The translations under genes and the position numbers were made by a program. From NCBI RefSeq assembly GCF_003201475.1, contig NZ_QJJK01000012.1:124001-188000 (forward strand): a stretch of 64,000 nucleotides of DNA, given 5' to 3'. The stretch is from Chelatococcus asaccharovorans. Its GTDB lineage: Bacteria > Pseudomonadota > Alphaproteobacteria > Rhizobiales > Beijerinckiaceae. Positions 18,151 to 26,375 of the stretch are shown in pieces; position 1 is the stretch's first letter; each line of letters starts with the position of its first letter. The notes under the pieces are model-generated. The model saw nothing but the letters and a program-made list of their open reading frames with translations, did no database searches and had not been told where the DNA came from.

Positions 18151-19064
18151 CGCGACAGGTCCCGCGAGGCGCGCCGGACATAGGCCCAGACGACGGCCAT
18201 GAGCAAAAACGTGAGGATCAGGGCAAGCGCGGCGCCATAGCCGAATTCCATGCCCGTATAGGCCCTGATGAAGGCATAGAGCGGCAATGTGTGGGTGTCG
18301 TATCCCGGGCCGCCGCCGGTCATCACCAGGATGACGTCGAGCGAATTCGCCACCCAGATCGTGCGCAGCAGGAGTGCCGTTGCGATGACGTCGGCAATGG
18401 ACGGCAGGGTGATCGAGAACAATTGTTGTCGGGGCGTTGCGCCATCGATTTCCGCGGCCTCGTAGAGCTCCTGCGGGACGGTCTGCAGGCCGGCAAGGAT
18501 CGTCACCGCGAAGAACGGAAACCCCTGCCAGATGAGGGCAAACATGATGGCGTAGAGGGCGGTCGACGGATTGGCGAGCCACGCGATCGGCGTCTCGATG
18601 ACCCCGAAGCGCAGCAGCGCGTCATTGATCACGCCAACATTGAAATCATACATCCAGGTCCACATCAGCCCGATGATCACGCTGGGAAGCGCCCAGGGAA
18701 TGATGACGAGCGAGCGGGCGAGGCTGCGCCACCAGAAGCTCTGGTTGAGGAGCAGCGCGGTCCCGAGCCCGAGCAGAAACTGCAGGCCGACGACACCGAC
18801 GATCCAGATGAAAGAATGGCCGAGCGAAATCCAGAACACCTCGTCGCCGAGGATCGCTCTGAAGTTTCCGAGCCCGATGAAGCGCGTGTCATCGGGGGCG
18901 TAGAGAAGGTAATCGTGCAGGCTGAGCCAAAATGTCTGAAGAACAGGAACCAGAACAACGGCGGCCGTCACCAGCAATGCGGGAAGCAGAAACCAGAACG
19001 GGGTGAAGTTGCGCCGCGATGGCGGCGCAACCGTGTGAGGATAAGACGACGTAATACTCGCCAT
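18147..19064 (-). CDS. Sugar ABC transporter permease (MalF type)
   Basis: A 305-residue CUT1-type permease with six membrane helices and the EAA loop (ELYEAAEIDGATPRQQLFSITLP). It follows the binding-protein gene by 8 bases and overlaps the second permease by 4 bases. Together the two permeases form the membrane channel of the importer. Confidence 0.93.
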   Translation of the reverse strand: MASITSSYPHTVAPPSRRNFTPFWFLLPALLVTAAVVLVPVLQTFWLSLHDYLLYAPDDTRFIGLGNFRAILGDEVFWISLGHSFIWIVGVVGLQFLLGLGTALLLNQSFWWRSLARSLVIIPWALPSVIIGLMWTWMYDFNVGVINDALLRFGVIETPIAWLANPSTALYAIMFALIWQGFPFFAVTILAGLQTVPQELYEAAEIDGATPRQQLFSITLPSIADVIATALLLRTIWVANSLDVILVMTGGGPGYDTHTLPLYAFIRAYTGMEFGYGAALALILTFLLMAVVWAYVRRASRDLSR

Positions 19065-19072
19065 GGGACTCG

Positions 19073-20299
19073 TCAGCCGTGGAAGTGCTGTTCGATGGCC
19101 TTCATCATATCATCGGGCGAGATCTGCCCGGTGAGCGCGCGCTGCATGTTGGTCGGCCAGATGCGGCCGATGAAATCGGGCGTCTTCGGGCTGTCCGGCA
19201 GCGGACCGGCGATCGACACCGACGCGCGGCTTGCGTCGACGAAGCGCTGCGGCACCCAGTCGGCATTGGCCTTCGACGAAACCGGCAGCTGGCCCGTGAG
19301 CTTCGTCAGCGCCGTATTGTTCTCGGCCGTCGACAGGAAGCTGATCCAGCGGAACGTCGCTTCCTTCGCCTTGCTCGCCGCAAAGATCGCGTTGGATTCG
19401 TCGCCGAAATAGGTCCAGCCCTTGCCGTCGGGACCGACCGGCACACGCTTCGCGGAGACCTTGTCGCCCAGCGCCGCCTGAATTTCGGCCGCGGAACCGA
19501 CGTGGTGGATCATCATGCCCGTCCGCCCGGCTTTAAAGGCGTCGACGATCTGCCGGAAGCTGTCGGTCGGAGCGGAGGCCGGCACGATCTTGTCCTTCGT
19601 CGCGAGATCGACATAGAACCGGTTGGCCGCGAGCGCCTTCTCGGTCACCATGCCGCCCTTGTCGAAGCTCGCGCCGCCACCAAGGACGAACGGCCCCCAG
19701 TTGTCGAAGCCGCCGGCGCCGCCGCGCATGCCGAAGCCCGCGACGTCGCCCTTGGTCAAGGCCTTGGCGACGGCCTGGAAGTCCTGGAACGTCTCGGGCG
19801 CCTTCAGGCCGGCTTGCTGCAGCAGGTCCTGACGGTAATACAGATAAATCACGACATATTGCAGAGGCAGATAGTACTTCTGCTGCGACCCGCCGCCGAC
19901 GATTTTCCAAATATTGTCGTCGATATCGGTCCGCGCGTTCCATTTCGCGAGGAACGGGTCCAGCGGCTCAAGCGCCTTCATCGAATGCAGGCGCGCTGCC
20001 CAGGACAGGCGCACCATGGCGCTGTCGGGCGCATTGCCGGCGACGAGGGCGGCAAAGAGCCGGGTCTGATAGTCATTGCCGCCGCCCCACGGGATCGCCT
20101 CGGCCTGGATCTTGATCCCCGGGTTTTCCTTCTCGAATTTGGCAACGAGGTCGGCGGGAGAGTTCTGCGGGTTATCGAAATGATACCACCAGCGCACGGT
20201 CGTCGGCGCCTGCGCGATCGCCGGCGCGGCGAGGGTAGAGGCGAGCGGTGCGCCGACGGCCGCGGCACCCACGAGTTTCAGGAAATCTCTGCGTTCCAT
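19073..20299 (-). CDS. Sugar ABC transporter substrate-binding protein, Tat signal
   Basis: A 408-residue family 1 solute-binding protein. The N terminus MERRDFLKLVGAAAVGAP has the twin-arginine consensus RRxFLK, so export is probably in folded form by Tat, with cleavage after APAIAQA (about residue 31). It is the first gene of a five-gene operon: binding protein, two permeases, epimerase, oxidoreductase. The sugar is not predictable; the enzymes downstream point to a cyclitol, sugar alcohol or rare sugar. Confidence 0.9.
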   Translation of the reverse strand: MERRDFLKLVGAAAVGAPLASTLAAPAIAQAPTTVRWWYHFDNPQNSPADLVAKFEKENPGIKIQAEAIPWGGGNDYQTRLFAALVAGNAPDSAMVRLSWAARLHSMKALEPLDPFLAKWNARTDIDDNIWKIVGGGSQQKYYLPLQYVVIYLYYRQDLLQQAGLKAPETFQDFQAVAKALTKGDVAGFGMRGGAGGFDNWGPFVLGGGASFDKGGMVTEKALAANRFYVDLATKDKIVPASAPTDSFRQIVDAFKAGRTGMMIHHVGSAAEIQAALGDKVSAKRVPVGPDGKGWTYFGDESNAIFAASKAKEATFRWISFLSTAENNTALTKLTGQLPVSSKANADWVPQRFVDASRASVSIAGPLPDSPKTPDFIGRIWPTNMQRALTGQISPDDMMKAIEQHFHG

Positions 20300-20534
20300 G
20301 TGTTTTCTCTCCCAGGATATTGTTCTTCGATTGCCGGGCGATCTCAGCTTCGCCCAACCGTCCCCTCCGGCGCCCCCGCCGATTTTTTGGGCGGAAACGC
20401 CGCGCCTTCCTGTCTCAGCATGTCAGCGCGCCTTGCCACCGCAGGCTCTCAACGGCGCTCGTCATCCTCTCTGACATGAACCAGCCTTGCCGCCGCCCCT
20501 CCTTCGCAGAGCAGAACGGAAGAGGCCATGACGA

Positions 20535-21197
20535 CTATCTGACCGCGTCCGACGGCTCGTCTTCGAGCACGATCGTATCGATATGCAGGCCGAGTTCATC
20601 GGCAAGCCCCTTTCCGTCGCGCGCAGCAAGCCGATCAATCAAGATGTCGTGGCGCCGCGCCGTCTCGTCGAGAGATCGGCGATGGCGCGGCGCCCACAGC
20701 TTGGACCGATGGGTATGCATGATGCACCGCGCGAGGATCTGCTCGAGCGCCTCGAGCTGCGAGAGCCTGAAGATCGCAAGATGAAAATCCTTGTCCGCCT
20801 CGATGAGCTGGAACTCATCGCCGGCGTCCGCGGCTTCGTTCATCGTCTCGCGAATGGCCATGATCGCATCGAGCGAGCGCGCGTCGACATTCCGGGTCGC
20901 GCGCTCCGCGCCGCGCATCTCGAGGCGCCGCCGCAGCGCCAGCATTTCCTCCGCCTCCTCGTCTTCCAGGCGCGTGACAACAGTGCCGCGGCGCCCGGTG
21001 CGAATGACCAGCCCATCTTCCTGCAGGCGCAGCAAGGCCTCCCGTATCGTGCCCTGACTGCAGCCGATCTCATGCGCGAGACCGAGTTCGGTCAGCACGG
21101 ACATCGGCTTGAGCTCGTTCAGCATGATCCGCCGCTTGACGATTCCGTAAACGTGATCGGCTGGACGGATGAGTTTAACGGCTGAGCTGTTCATCAT
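20535..21197 (-). CDS. FadR/GntR-family regulator (FCD domain)
   Basis: A 220-residue regulator with a GntR winged helix-turn-helix (about residues 12-75, LAHEIGCSQGTIREALLRLQEDGLV) and an all-helical FCD effector domain with the metal-binding pattern DKDFHLAIF, HTHR and a late His (ELGLHIDTI). I place the start at one of two adjacent ATGs (21197 or 21194), because a near-perfect palindrome overlaps the longer alternative start at 21218. It lies upstream of, and in the same direction as, the sugar importer operon, 235 bases from its first gene, and is its probable regulator. Confidence 0.85.
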   Translation of the reverse strand: MMNSSAVKLIRPADHVYGIVKRRIMLNELKPMSVLTELGLAHEIGCSQGTIREALLRLQEDGLVIRTGRRGTVVTRLEDEEAEEMLALRRRLEMRGAERATRNVDARSLDAIMAIRETMNEAADAGDEFQLIEADKDFHLAIFRLSQLEALEQILARCIMHTHRSKLWAPRHRRSLDETARRHDILIDRLAARDGKGLADELGLHIDTIVLEDEPSDAVR

Positions 21198-21215
21198 TAT
21201 AGATATCGATAATGA
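21194..21215. promoter_or_regulatory. 22-bp palindrome at the FadR-type regulator start
   Basis: TCATTAT-N8-ATAATGA is a 22-base palindrome with a single mismatched pair that covers the start codon region of the regulator gene. The position suggests autorepression, though the sequence does not match the usual GntR TNGTNNNACNA core. Confidence 0.55.
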
Positions 21216-21359
21216 CATCGAGAACGATCGTCAAGCTGAGTCATCGCGGGACGCGTGCGAAGAAGCGCGACCGCGTCCCCTTTGCGGGAGCTGAAAATGC
21301 GCGCCGGAAAAAGACGAGCGTCCGAAAGCGGGAGCGCAGATTGCCGGGCCGCCGTGCTA

Positions 21360-21394
21360 CCCCCCCCCGGGGGGGGGGGGGGGGGGGGGGGGGG
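21360..21394. repeat. C9-G26 homopolymer tract
   Basis: Nine C (21360-21368) followed directly by 26 G (21369-21394), lying 9 bases beyond the stop of the downstream-reading GntR gene. Runs this long are rare in bacterial chromosomes. It is either an assembly or gap-closing artefact or a highly slippery natural tract. Confidence 0.9.
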
Positions 21395-21403
21395 CAGATG
21401 CGC

Positions 21404-22069
21404 TCACGCCTGGACGCGGGCGCGGACGATCGTGAGGACGGTTTCGAGATGATCCCGGATCGCCGCCTCGGCGCGGGCGGCGTCGCGGGCGACGAGGGCA
21501 TCGGCGATGGCGACATGCTGCTTTTGCAGTTGAACCACCTCGGCAGCGTTACCGGCGGGTGCAAGCTCGCTGTCGGAATATTCGTAGAATTCCTCGATGA
21601 GGTTAGCGAGACGCGTGCTCGCCGACAGTTCACCGAGATGGAGGTGGAACTTCCGGTCGAGATTGGCGCGCTGCTGTACCGCCATCGTCGGCAAGGCCTT
21701 CAGAATGCTCTGGCATTCCGCGCGAAAGGCGGCCAGCTCCGCATCGCTTGCCCGCATGCAGATCAGCCGCGCCGCAGCGCCTTCAAGGCTTTGGCGCAGC
21801 ACGATGACTTCCGAGAGCTTCGAGCTGGTGTCCTCCACCACGACGCCACCGCCGGGCAGGCGACGCACGAGCCCTTCCAGCTCGAGCTTTGAAATGGCCT
21901 CGCGCACCGGGGTGCGACTGACATTCAGGAGTTTCGCGATGGCTGTCTCGACGAGCCTGGACTGGACGGCAAAGCGCCCCTGCAAGATGGCGCGCCGCAG
22001 CTCCCGGTGGACATGCTTGACCACCGGCTCGCGTTGCACAGCTTGCAAAAGCTCGATCTCGCCATTCAT
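21404..22069 (-). CDS. GntR-family regulator (FCD domain) of the 21-33 kb locus
   Basis: A 221-residue regulator with an N-terminal GntR helix-turn-helix (AIAKLLNVSRTPVREAISKLELEGLV at about residues 43-68) and a helical FCD domain with the ligand/metal pattern DRKFHLHLGEL and a later His (DHLETVL). It is the last gene of the leftward unit starting at 27.6 kb, separated from the permease by 106 bases. I propose it binds the ACTGCATGCAG motif found upstream of that unit and in the 29.9-kb divergent region. The effector would be the imported compound or a product. Confidence 0.87.
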   Translation of the reverse strand: MNGEIELLQAVQREPVVKHVHRELRRAILQGRFAVQSRLVETAIAKLLNVSRTPVREAISKLELEGLVRRLPGGGVVVEDTSSKLSEVIVLRQSLEGAAARLICMRASDAELAAFRAECQSILKALPTMAVQQRANLDRKFHLHLGELSASTRLANLIEEFYEYSDSELAPAGNAAEVVQLQKQHVAIADALVARDAARAEAAIRDHLETVLTIVRARVQA

Positions 22070-22175
22070 TGAGAGCCGAACCCCACTCCTTCGTCAGCAT
22101 CATGAAAAGCCATAGCTTCCCCTGCCGTCATCGGCCAGCCCCAAAATTGCGTCGCCGCGCGCCCTGCCATCGCGA

Positions 22176-22994
22176 TCATCCCCGCGATGACAGTTTCTGA
22201 ATGAGGGCGACGAGCCATAACCCGAGAACGGAGATCAGTGTCATCAAGGTGGATACGGCCGCAATGGTCGGATCGATGATCTGCTGAACATTCACCCAGA
22301 TCTGCCGCGGCAAGGTCGGCGCGGTCAGCTTGGTCAAAAACAGGCTGAGGATGATATCGTCGAAGGACGCGATGAAGGCGAACAAGGCTGCGCTGATGAT
22401 CGCCGGGCGCAACATGGGAAAGGTGACATGGCGCAGTGCGGAGAGCGGCGAGGCGCCGAGCCCGCGCGCCGCCCATTCCAGCCGCCTGTCGAAACTGTAG
22501 AGCGCTGCCGAAATGATCATGACGACATAGGGCATGGCGATCAGCGTATGGGCCGCGACGAGCCCGAAGGTCGTCCCGAGGATCCGCATGCGGACATACA
22601 GAAAATAAAGGCCCACGGCGATGATGATCTTCGGGATGATCAGCGGGCTCATCAGGAAGATGCGAACCGCGTTCTTTCCGGGGAAGCTCGAGCGCACGAG
22701 CGCCACCGAAACCATGAAGCCCAGCACGAGGGAGAGGATCGCCGTCAAGGTGGCTACCAGAAAGCTGATGCGCGTCGCGGTCATCCACATGGGGTTCGAG
22801 ACATAGGCCTCATACCAGCGCAGCGAAAAGCCCTGTGGCGGAAACTCCATGATGTCGCCGGGCGAGAACGAGACGACGACGATCACGACGATCGGCGCGA
22901 AGAGGATGGCGAGAACCGTGATCGAGAAGGCCGCCAGAAGAATACTGACGGGCGATCGGCGCGAGGGCGCCAGGGTCATGCGTTGCGTGCTCAT
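22176..22994 (-). CDS. Spermidine/putrescine-type ABC permease (PotC-like)
   Basis: A 272-residue permease with six membrane helices and the EAA-type loop (LEWAARGLGASPLSALRHVTFPML) of the PotC branch. The start overlaps the upstream permease stop by ATGA, which is why the longer open frame is not used. It forms the membrane channel with the PotB-like protein. The substrate class of this branch covers polyamines, opines and related small cations or amides. Confidence 0.91.
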   Translation of the reverse strand: MSTQRMTLAPSRRSPVSILLAAFSITVLAILFAPIVVIVVVSFSPGDIMEFPPQGFSLRWYEAYVSNPMWMTATRISFLVATLTAILSLVLGFMVSVALVRSSFPGKNAVRIFLMSPLIIPKIIIAVGLYFLYVRMRILGTTFGLVAAHTLIAMPYVVMIISAALYSFDRRLEWAARGLGASPLSALRHVTFPMLRPAIISAALFAFIASFDDIILSLFLTKLTAPTLPRQIWVNVQQIIDPTIAAVSTLMTLISVLGLWLVALIQKLSSRG

Positions 22995-23872
22995 CGCGCA
23001 CCTCCCCACATCTTGTCGAAATCGACGTAACGGTTGGCAAAGATCTGGATGGCGACAGAAACGACGAGCAGGATCATCGACAAGGCAGCTGCCAGTGTCC
23101 AGTCCAACGCTTCGTTGATCTGCAACGCGATGACGAGCGGCAGGGTCGTCTGGTCCGGACCGCCGAGCAAGGCCGGCGTGATATACATTCCGACAGCCAG
23201 CATGAAGACAAGAAAGCTGCCCGCGAATACACCAGGCTTCGTCAAGGGGACGAAGATCGCAAAGAACGCGCGTAACGGTGAAGCTCCGAGATTCCGCGCT
23301 GCAAGCATCAGGTTGCGGTCGATATTGTTCATCACACTGAACAGACACAGGATCATATACGGCAGCAAATAATAGGTCAGGCCGACGAGAACGGCCGTAT
23401 GCGTGCCGAGGAAGGGCATGGGCTCATCGATCCAGCCGAAGCTTATCAGGGTCGTGTTCACAAGCCCTTGCCGGCCGAGAATGACAAGCCAGGCATAGGT
23501 GCGCACCAGCCCGCTGCTCCAGAACGGGATGAGCACGAAAGCCATGAGCACGACGGTCCATGTCTTGTTGAGCCCGACGAGCCAATAGGCCACGGGATAG
23601 CCGATGCCCAAGGTCAAGACGAGGGTCACCACGCCGATGACCATCGTATAGCCAAGAACCCACCAGTACACGGGCTCACTGAAGAATTCGGCATAACCGG
23701 CAAACGTAAAGCCATCACTCCATATGCTGCTCCACAGCATTTGCAGAAGTGGCCAACCGAAGAAAACGACATAGAAGACGGCCGCCGGTGCCATGAGCCA
23801 GGGAAAGCGCCCGGCGAGGCGCCTGGGCCCTCGGCCGGCCGCCGCAGGGATCGGGAAGGTGGTATCCGTCAT
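22991..23872 (-). CDS. Spermidine/putrescine-type ABC permease (PotB-like)
   Basis: A 293-residue permease with six membrane helices and the loop LMLAARNLGASPLRAFFAIFVPL. I chose the ATG before TDTTFPIPAAAG over an upstream in-frame start that lacks homology. It is separated from the binding-protein gene by 234 bases containing a perfect 10-base stem-loop. Confidence 0.91.
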   Translation of the reverse strand: MTDTTFPIPAAAGRGPRRLAGRFPWLMAPAAVFYVVFFGWPLLQMLWSSIWSDGFTFAGYAEFFSEPVYWWVLGYTMVIGVVTLVLTLGIGYPVAYWLVGLNKTWTVVLMAFVLIPFWSSGLVRTYAWLVILGRQGLVNTTLISFGWIDEPMPFLGTHTAVLVGLTYYLLPYMILCLFSVMNNIDRNLMLAARNLGASPLRAFFAIFVPLTKPGVFAGSFLVFMLAVGMYITPALLGGPDQTTLPLVIALQINEALDWTLAAALSMILLVVSVAIQIFANRYVDFDKMWGGAR

Positions 23873-24015
23873 CGGTTGCTCAACCTCATGGAGATCCGGC
23901 ACGCCGGGGCAGAAACCCCGGCCCGGCTGCACCCGCCGACATCACGCAAGACCATGGTTTGGATTGCCGCTCTATTTTGCTTGGATGGTCTAATACGAAC
24001 CTGCGTGATCTCTGC

Positions 24016-24047
24016 CCTTCCGGCGTTGCGCGGGCTTCGCCGGAAGG
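24016..24047 (-). promoter_or_regulatory. Stem-loop between binding-protein and permease genes
   Basis: CCTTCCGGCG (24016-24025) and CGCCGGAAGG (24038-24047) form a perfect 10-base stem with a 12-base loop. No T run follows on the minus strand, so it is more likely an mRNA-stabilising or attenuating hairpin, keeping binding protein in excess over permease, than a full terminator. Confidence 0.6.
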
Positions 24048-24106
24048 TCCATTTTCGACTACGCGATCTCGAATGTGCACATACTGGACACGTCCGCTGA
24101 GTTGCT

Positions 24107-25180
24107 TCAGCGGACCGCCAGCCGCGCCCAACCCTTCGCGATATCGGGGCGAGACTTGCTCAGGAACACCGTATCGATGGGACGCCCGAGGGCCACCGTC
24201 TCCGGATTGCCGGGCAGGAGTTTGGCGACCTCCGGCGATATGAACTTATAGGCGTCGACGTTGATCGGCCCGTAATTGGTGGGCGCGGCGATCTTCGCAA
24301 GGACTTCGGGCTGGCACACATAAGCCAGGAACTTCATCGCATTATCCTTGTTAGGCGCACCCTTCGGGATCGCGAAGAAGTTCGGGAAGGTGAGATGCTG
24401 GTTCCAGTTGATCGCAACAGGCCGACCGGCTGCGACCAAAGGCCCGACACGGCCGTTGGGGATGATCACCATGTCGGCCTCGCCGTCGGCAAGGTATTGT
24501 GCGACCTGCGCATAGCCATCGGCGAAGATCATCGCGCTGCCGAGCGACTTGATCTTGTCGAAGGCTGCATTCAGATCGAACGGATAGAGCTTCGCAAGGT
24601 CACCATTGATTGCGAGCGTGGCCTGCTCGACCGGCGGACGGGTCGCGCCGATCGAGGCGCGCTTGCCCGGGAAGGCCTCGACGTTCCAGAAGTCCGCCCA
24701 TGTCTTGGGAGCCTTGTCCTGCGGAACCTTGCTCGTGTTATAGGCCATGACCATAGCCCATTGGATGGTAGGCAGGGCAAAGGCCTTCTTCATGTCAGCC
24801 GGGATCCCGGCCTGACAGGACGCGGGAATCTTCGACCAATCGATCTTCTCGAGAAGTCCGGCCTCAGCCAGTGCGGTCATCGTATCCGCAGAGATATCGA
24901 CGACATCCGCTTCGACATTGCCGGACTCGATCATGACCTTGAGCTTGGCGAAATTATAGCCGGAGGCCTCGGAAACCTTGACGCCGCTCTGTTCCGCGAA
25001 AGGCTTGAACCATTCTTTGCTCTGCGCGTCCTGATAGCTGCCGCCCAGCGAGAGAACGACCAGTTCGCCGGCGTTCTTATCCTGCGCGACCGCGGCCCCC
25101 GCCCCGACCAGCGCAACAGTCACGGAGAGGGCGGCCAAGCTCCGCTTGAGCCGGCCCGAAATCTGACGTCCTTGCAACAT
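24107..25180 (-). CDS. Spermidine/putrescine-type ABC substrate-binding protein
   Basis: A 357-residue periplasmic binding protein of the PotD/extracellular solute-binding family 6-8 type. It has a Sec signal peptide with AAVAQ cleavage near residue 33. The typical early strand ELVVLSLGGSYQDAQSKEW and the hinge TWADFWNVEAFPGKRA are present. The ATG is preceded by AGAGGAGA, and the longer frame upstream lacks homology. It is encoded between the ATPase and the permeases in the 27.6-21.4 kb unit. The ligand is unknown. Confidence 0.9.
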   Translation of the reverse strand: MLQGRQISGRLKRSLAALSVTVALVGAGAAVAQDKNAGELVVLSLGGSYQDAQSKEWFKPFAEQSGVKVSEASGYNFAKLKVMIESGNVEADVVDISADTMTALAEAGLLEKIDWSKIPASCQAGIPADMKKAFALPTIQWAMVMAYNTSKVPQDKAPKTWADFWNVEAFPGKRASIGATRPPVEQATLAINGDLAKLYPFDLNAAFDKIKSLGSAMIFADGYAQVAQYLADGEADMVIIPNGRVGPLVAAGRPVAINWNQHLTFPNFFAIPKGAPNKDNAMKFLAYVCQPEVLAKIAAPTNYGPINVDAYKFISPEVAKLLPGNPETVALGRPIDTVFLSKSRPDIAKGWARLAVR

Positions 25181-25247
25181 GCGAAATCTCCTCTGGATTG
25201 TATTTTTTGGATCAGCGAAATTGCGTCGTTCTCGGCTGCATCCTCTT

Positions 25248-26324
25248 TCAAGTCTGCAGTATGACACTATCGGTCGTTTTCCATCCCACCATCAGTTCAT
25301 CGCCTTCGACAATTGGCATGCCGATGCCGCGATTCGGGCGTTTGACCTTCACTTCCACGCCTTCCGCGATGCGAACCCTGTAAAGGGAGGAATCGCCTAA
25401 ATAGATCTCGCCGGTTATGCGTCCGGGAACCTTGTTGGGGAGCGGATCATCGGCCTTGCACAGCCGCAACCGTTCCGGCCGCAGGAAGATGACGGCGGAA
25501 GACCCGGCCGGTGCATCCGTCGGCGCGATCGCGACGGAGTGACCGGAGATGAGTTCGCATCGGCGCGCCTCCCCCTGGTCGCCGAGACGGCACGGGATGA
25601 AATTCGACTCGCCGATGAAATTGGCAACGAAGCGGTTCTGCGGCCGCTCGTAGATGTCCCGCGGGCTGCCGTAGCTGGAAATGCGCCCGCCATCCATGAC
25701 CGCGACGACGTCCGACATGGTCAGCGCCTCTTCCTGGTCATGGGTGACATAGATCACCGTCAGGCCAAGCTCGCGCTGGATACCCTTGATCTCTTCCTGC
25801 ATCTGCAGGCGCAGTCGCCGGTCGAGCGCGCCGAGCGGTTCATCCATCAGCACGAGCGAGGGACTGAACACCATGGCGCGCGCCAGGGCCACACGCTGCT
25901 GCTGTCCGCCCGACAGCTGTTGCGGATAGCGCTTGGCCAAGGCCTCCAGCCCGACCAGCTTGACGAAGGTGGCTATCCGGTCCTCCGCTTCCGACCGGGC
26001 AACACCGCGCATCCGGAGCGGAAACCCGACATTCTCCCGCACGGTCATATGAGGAAACAGCGCGTAGCTCTGAAAGACCATGCCCATATCCCGCTTGTGG
26101 GCGGGTACGCGCGTCACCGAACGGCCGTTCACGAGAATTTCGCCAGCGGTCGGGTCGACGAAACCGGCTATCATCATCAATGTCGTCGTCTTGCCGGAGC
26201 CGCTCGGTCCGAGCAAGGTGAGAAACTTGCCTGGCTCCAGATCGAGCGAGACGCCGAGCACGGCGCCACTGCCATCGTAGTATTTCTCGAGGTCGCGTAG
26301 GGAAAGGCTTGCACCCTGCGGCAT
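25248..26324 (-). CDS. Spermidine/putrescine-type ABC ATPase (PotA-like)
   Basis: A 358-residue ATPase energising the importer. It has Walker A GPSGSGKT (about residue 39), a Q-loop in MVFQSYALFPHMTV, the signature LSGGQQQRVALARA, Walker B LVLMDEPLGALD and the switch His in YVTHDQEEA. The C-terminal TOBE domain (about residues 280-350) is typical of the PotA/FbpC group. It lies just downstream of the monooxygenase-like gene. Confidence 0.94.
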   Translation of the reverse strand: MPQGASLSLRDLEKYYDGSGAVLGVSLDLEPGKFLTLLGPSGSGKTTTLMMIAGFVDPTAGEILVNGRSVTRVPAHKRDMGMVFQSYALFPHMTVRENVGFPLRMRGVARSEAEDRIATFVKLVGLEALAKRYPQQLSGGQQQRVALARAMVFSPSLVLMDEPLGALDRRLRLQMQEEIKGIQRELGLTVIYVTHDQEEALTMSDVVAVMDGGRISSYGSPRDIYERPQNRFVANFIGESNFIPCRLGDQGEARRCELISGHSVAIAPTDAPAGSSAVIFLRPERLRLCKADDPLPNKVPGRITGEIYLGDSSLYRVRIAEGVEVKVKRPNRGIGMPIVEGDELMVGWKTTDSVILQT

Positions 26325-26375
26325 TTCACCCTCGTCATTCCTGGTCTTCGAACAGATGCGCAGCGCGTATTAGCT

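Noticed and set aside
21360-21394. Poly-C/poly-G as a transcription terminator
   Set aside because: There is no T run, and a C9/G26 hairpin is too asymmetric; artefact or slippery tract is more likely.
22066-22788. 240-residue minus-strand frame overlapping the PotC-like gene
   Set aside because: A different frame of the permease region without family motifs; the 22176-22994 frame carries the permease signature and ATGA overlap.
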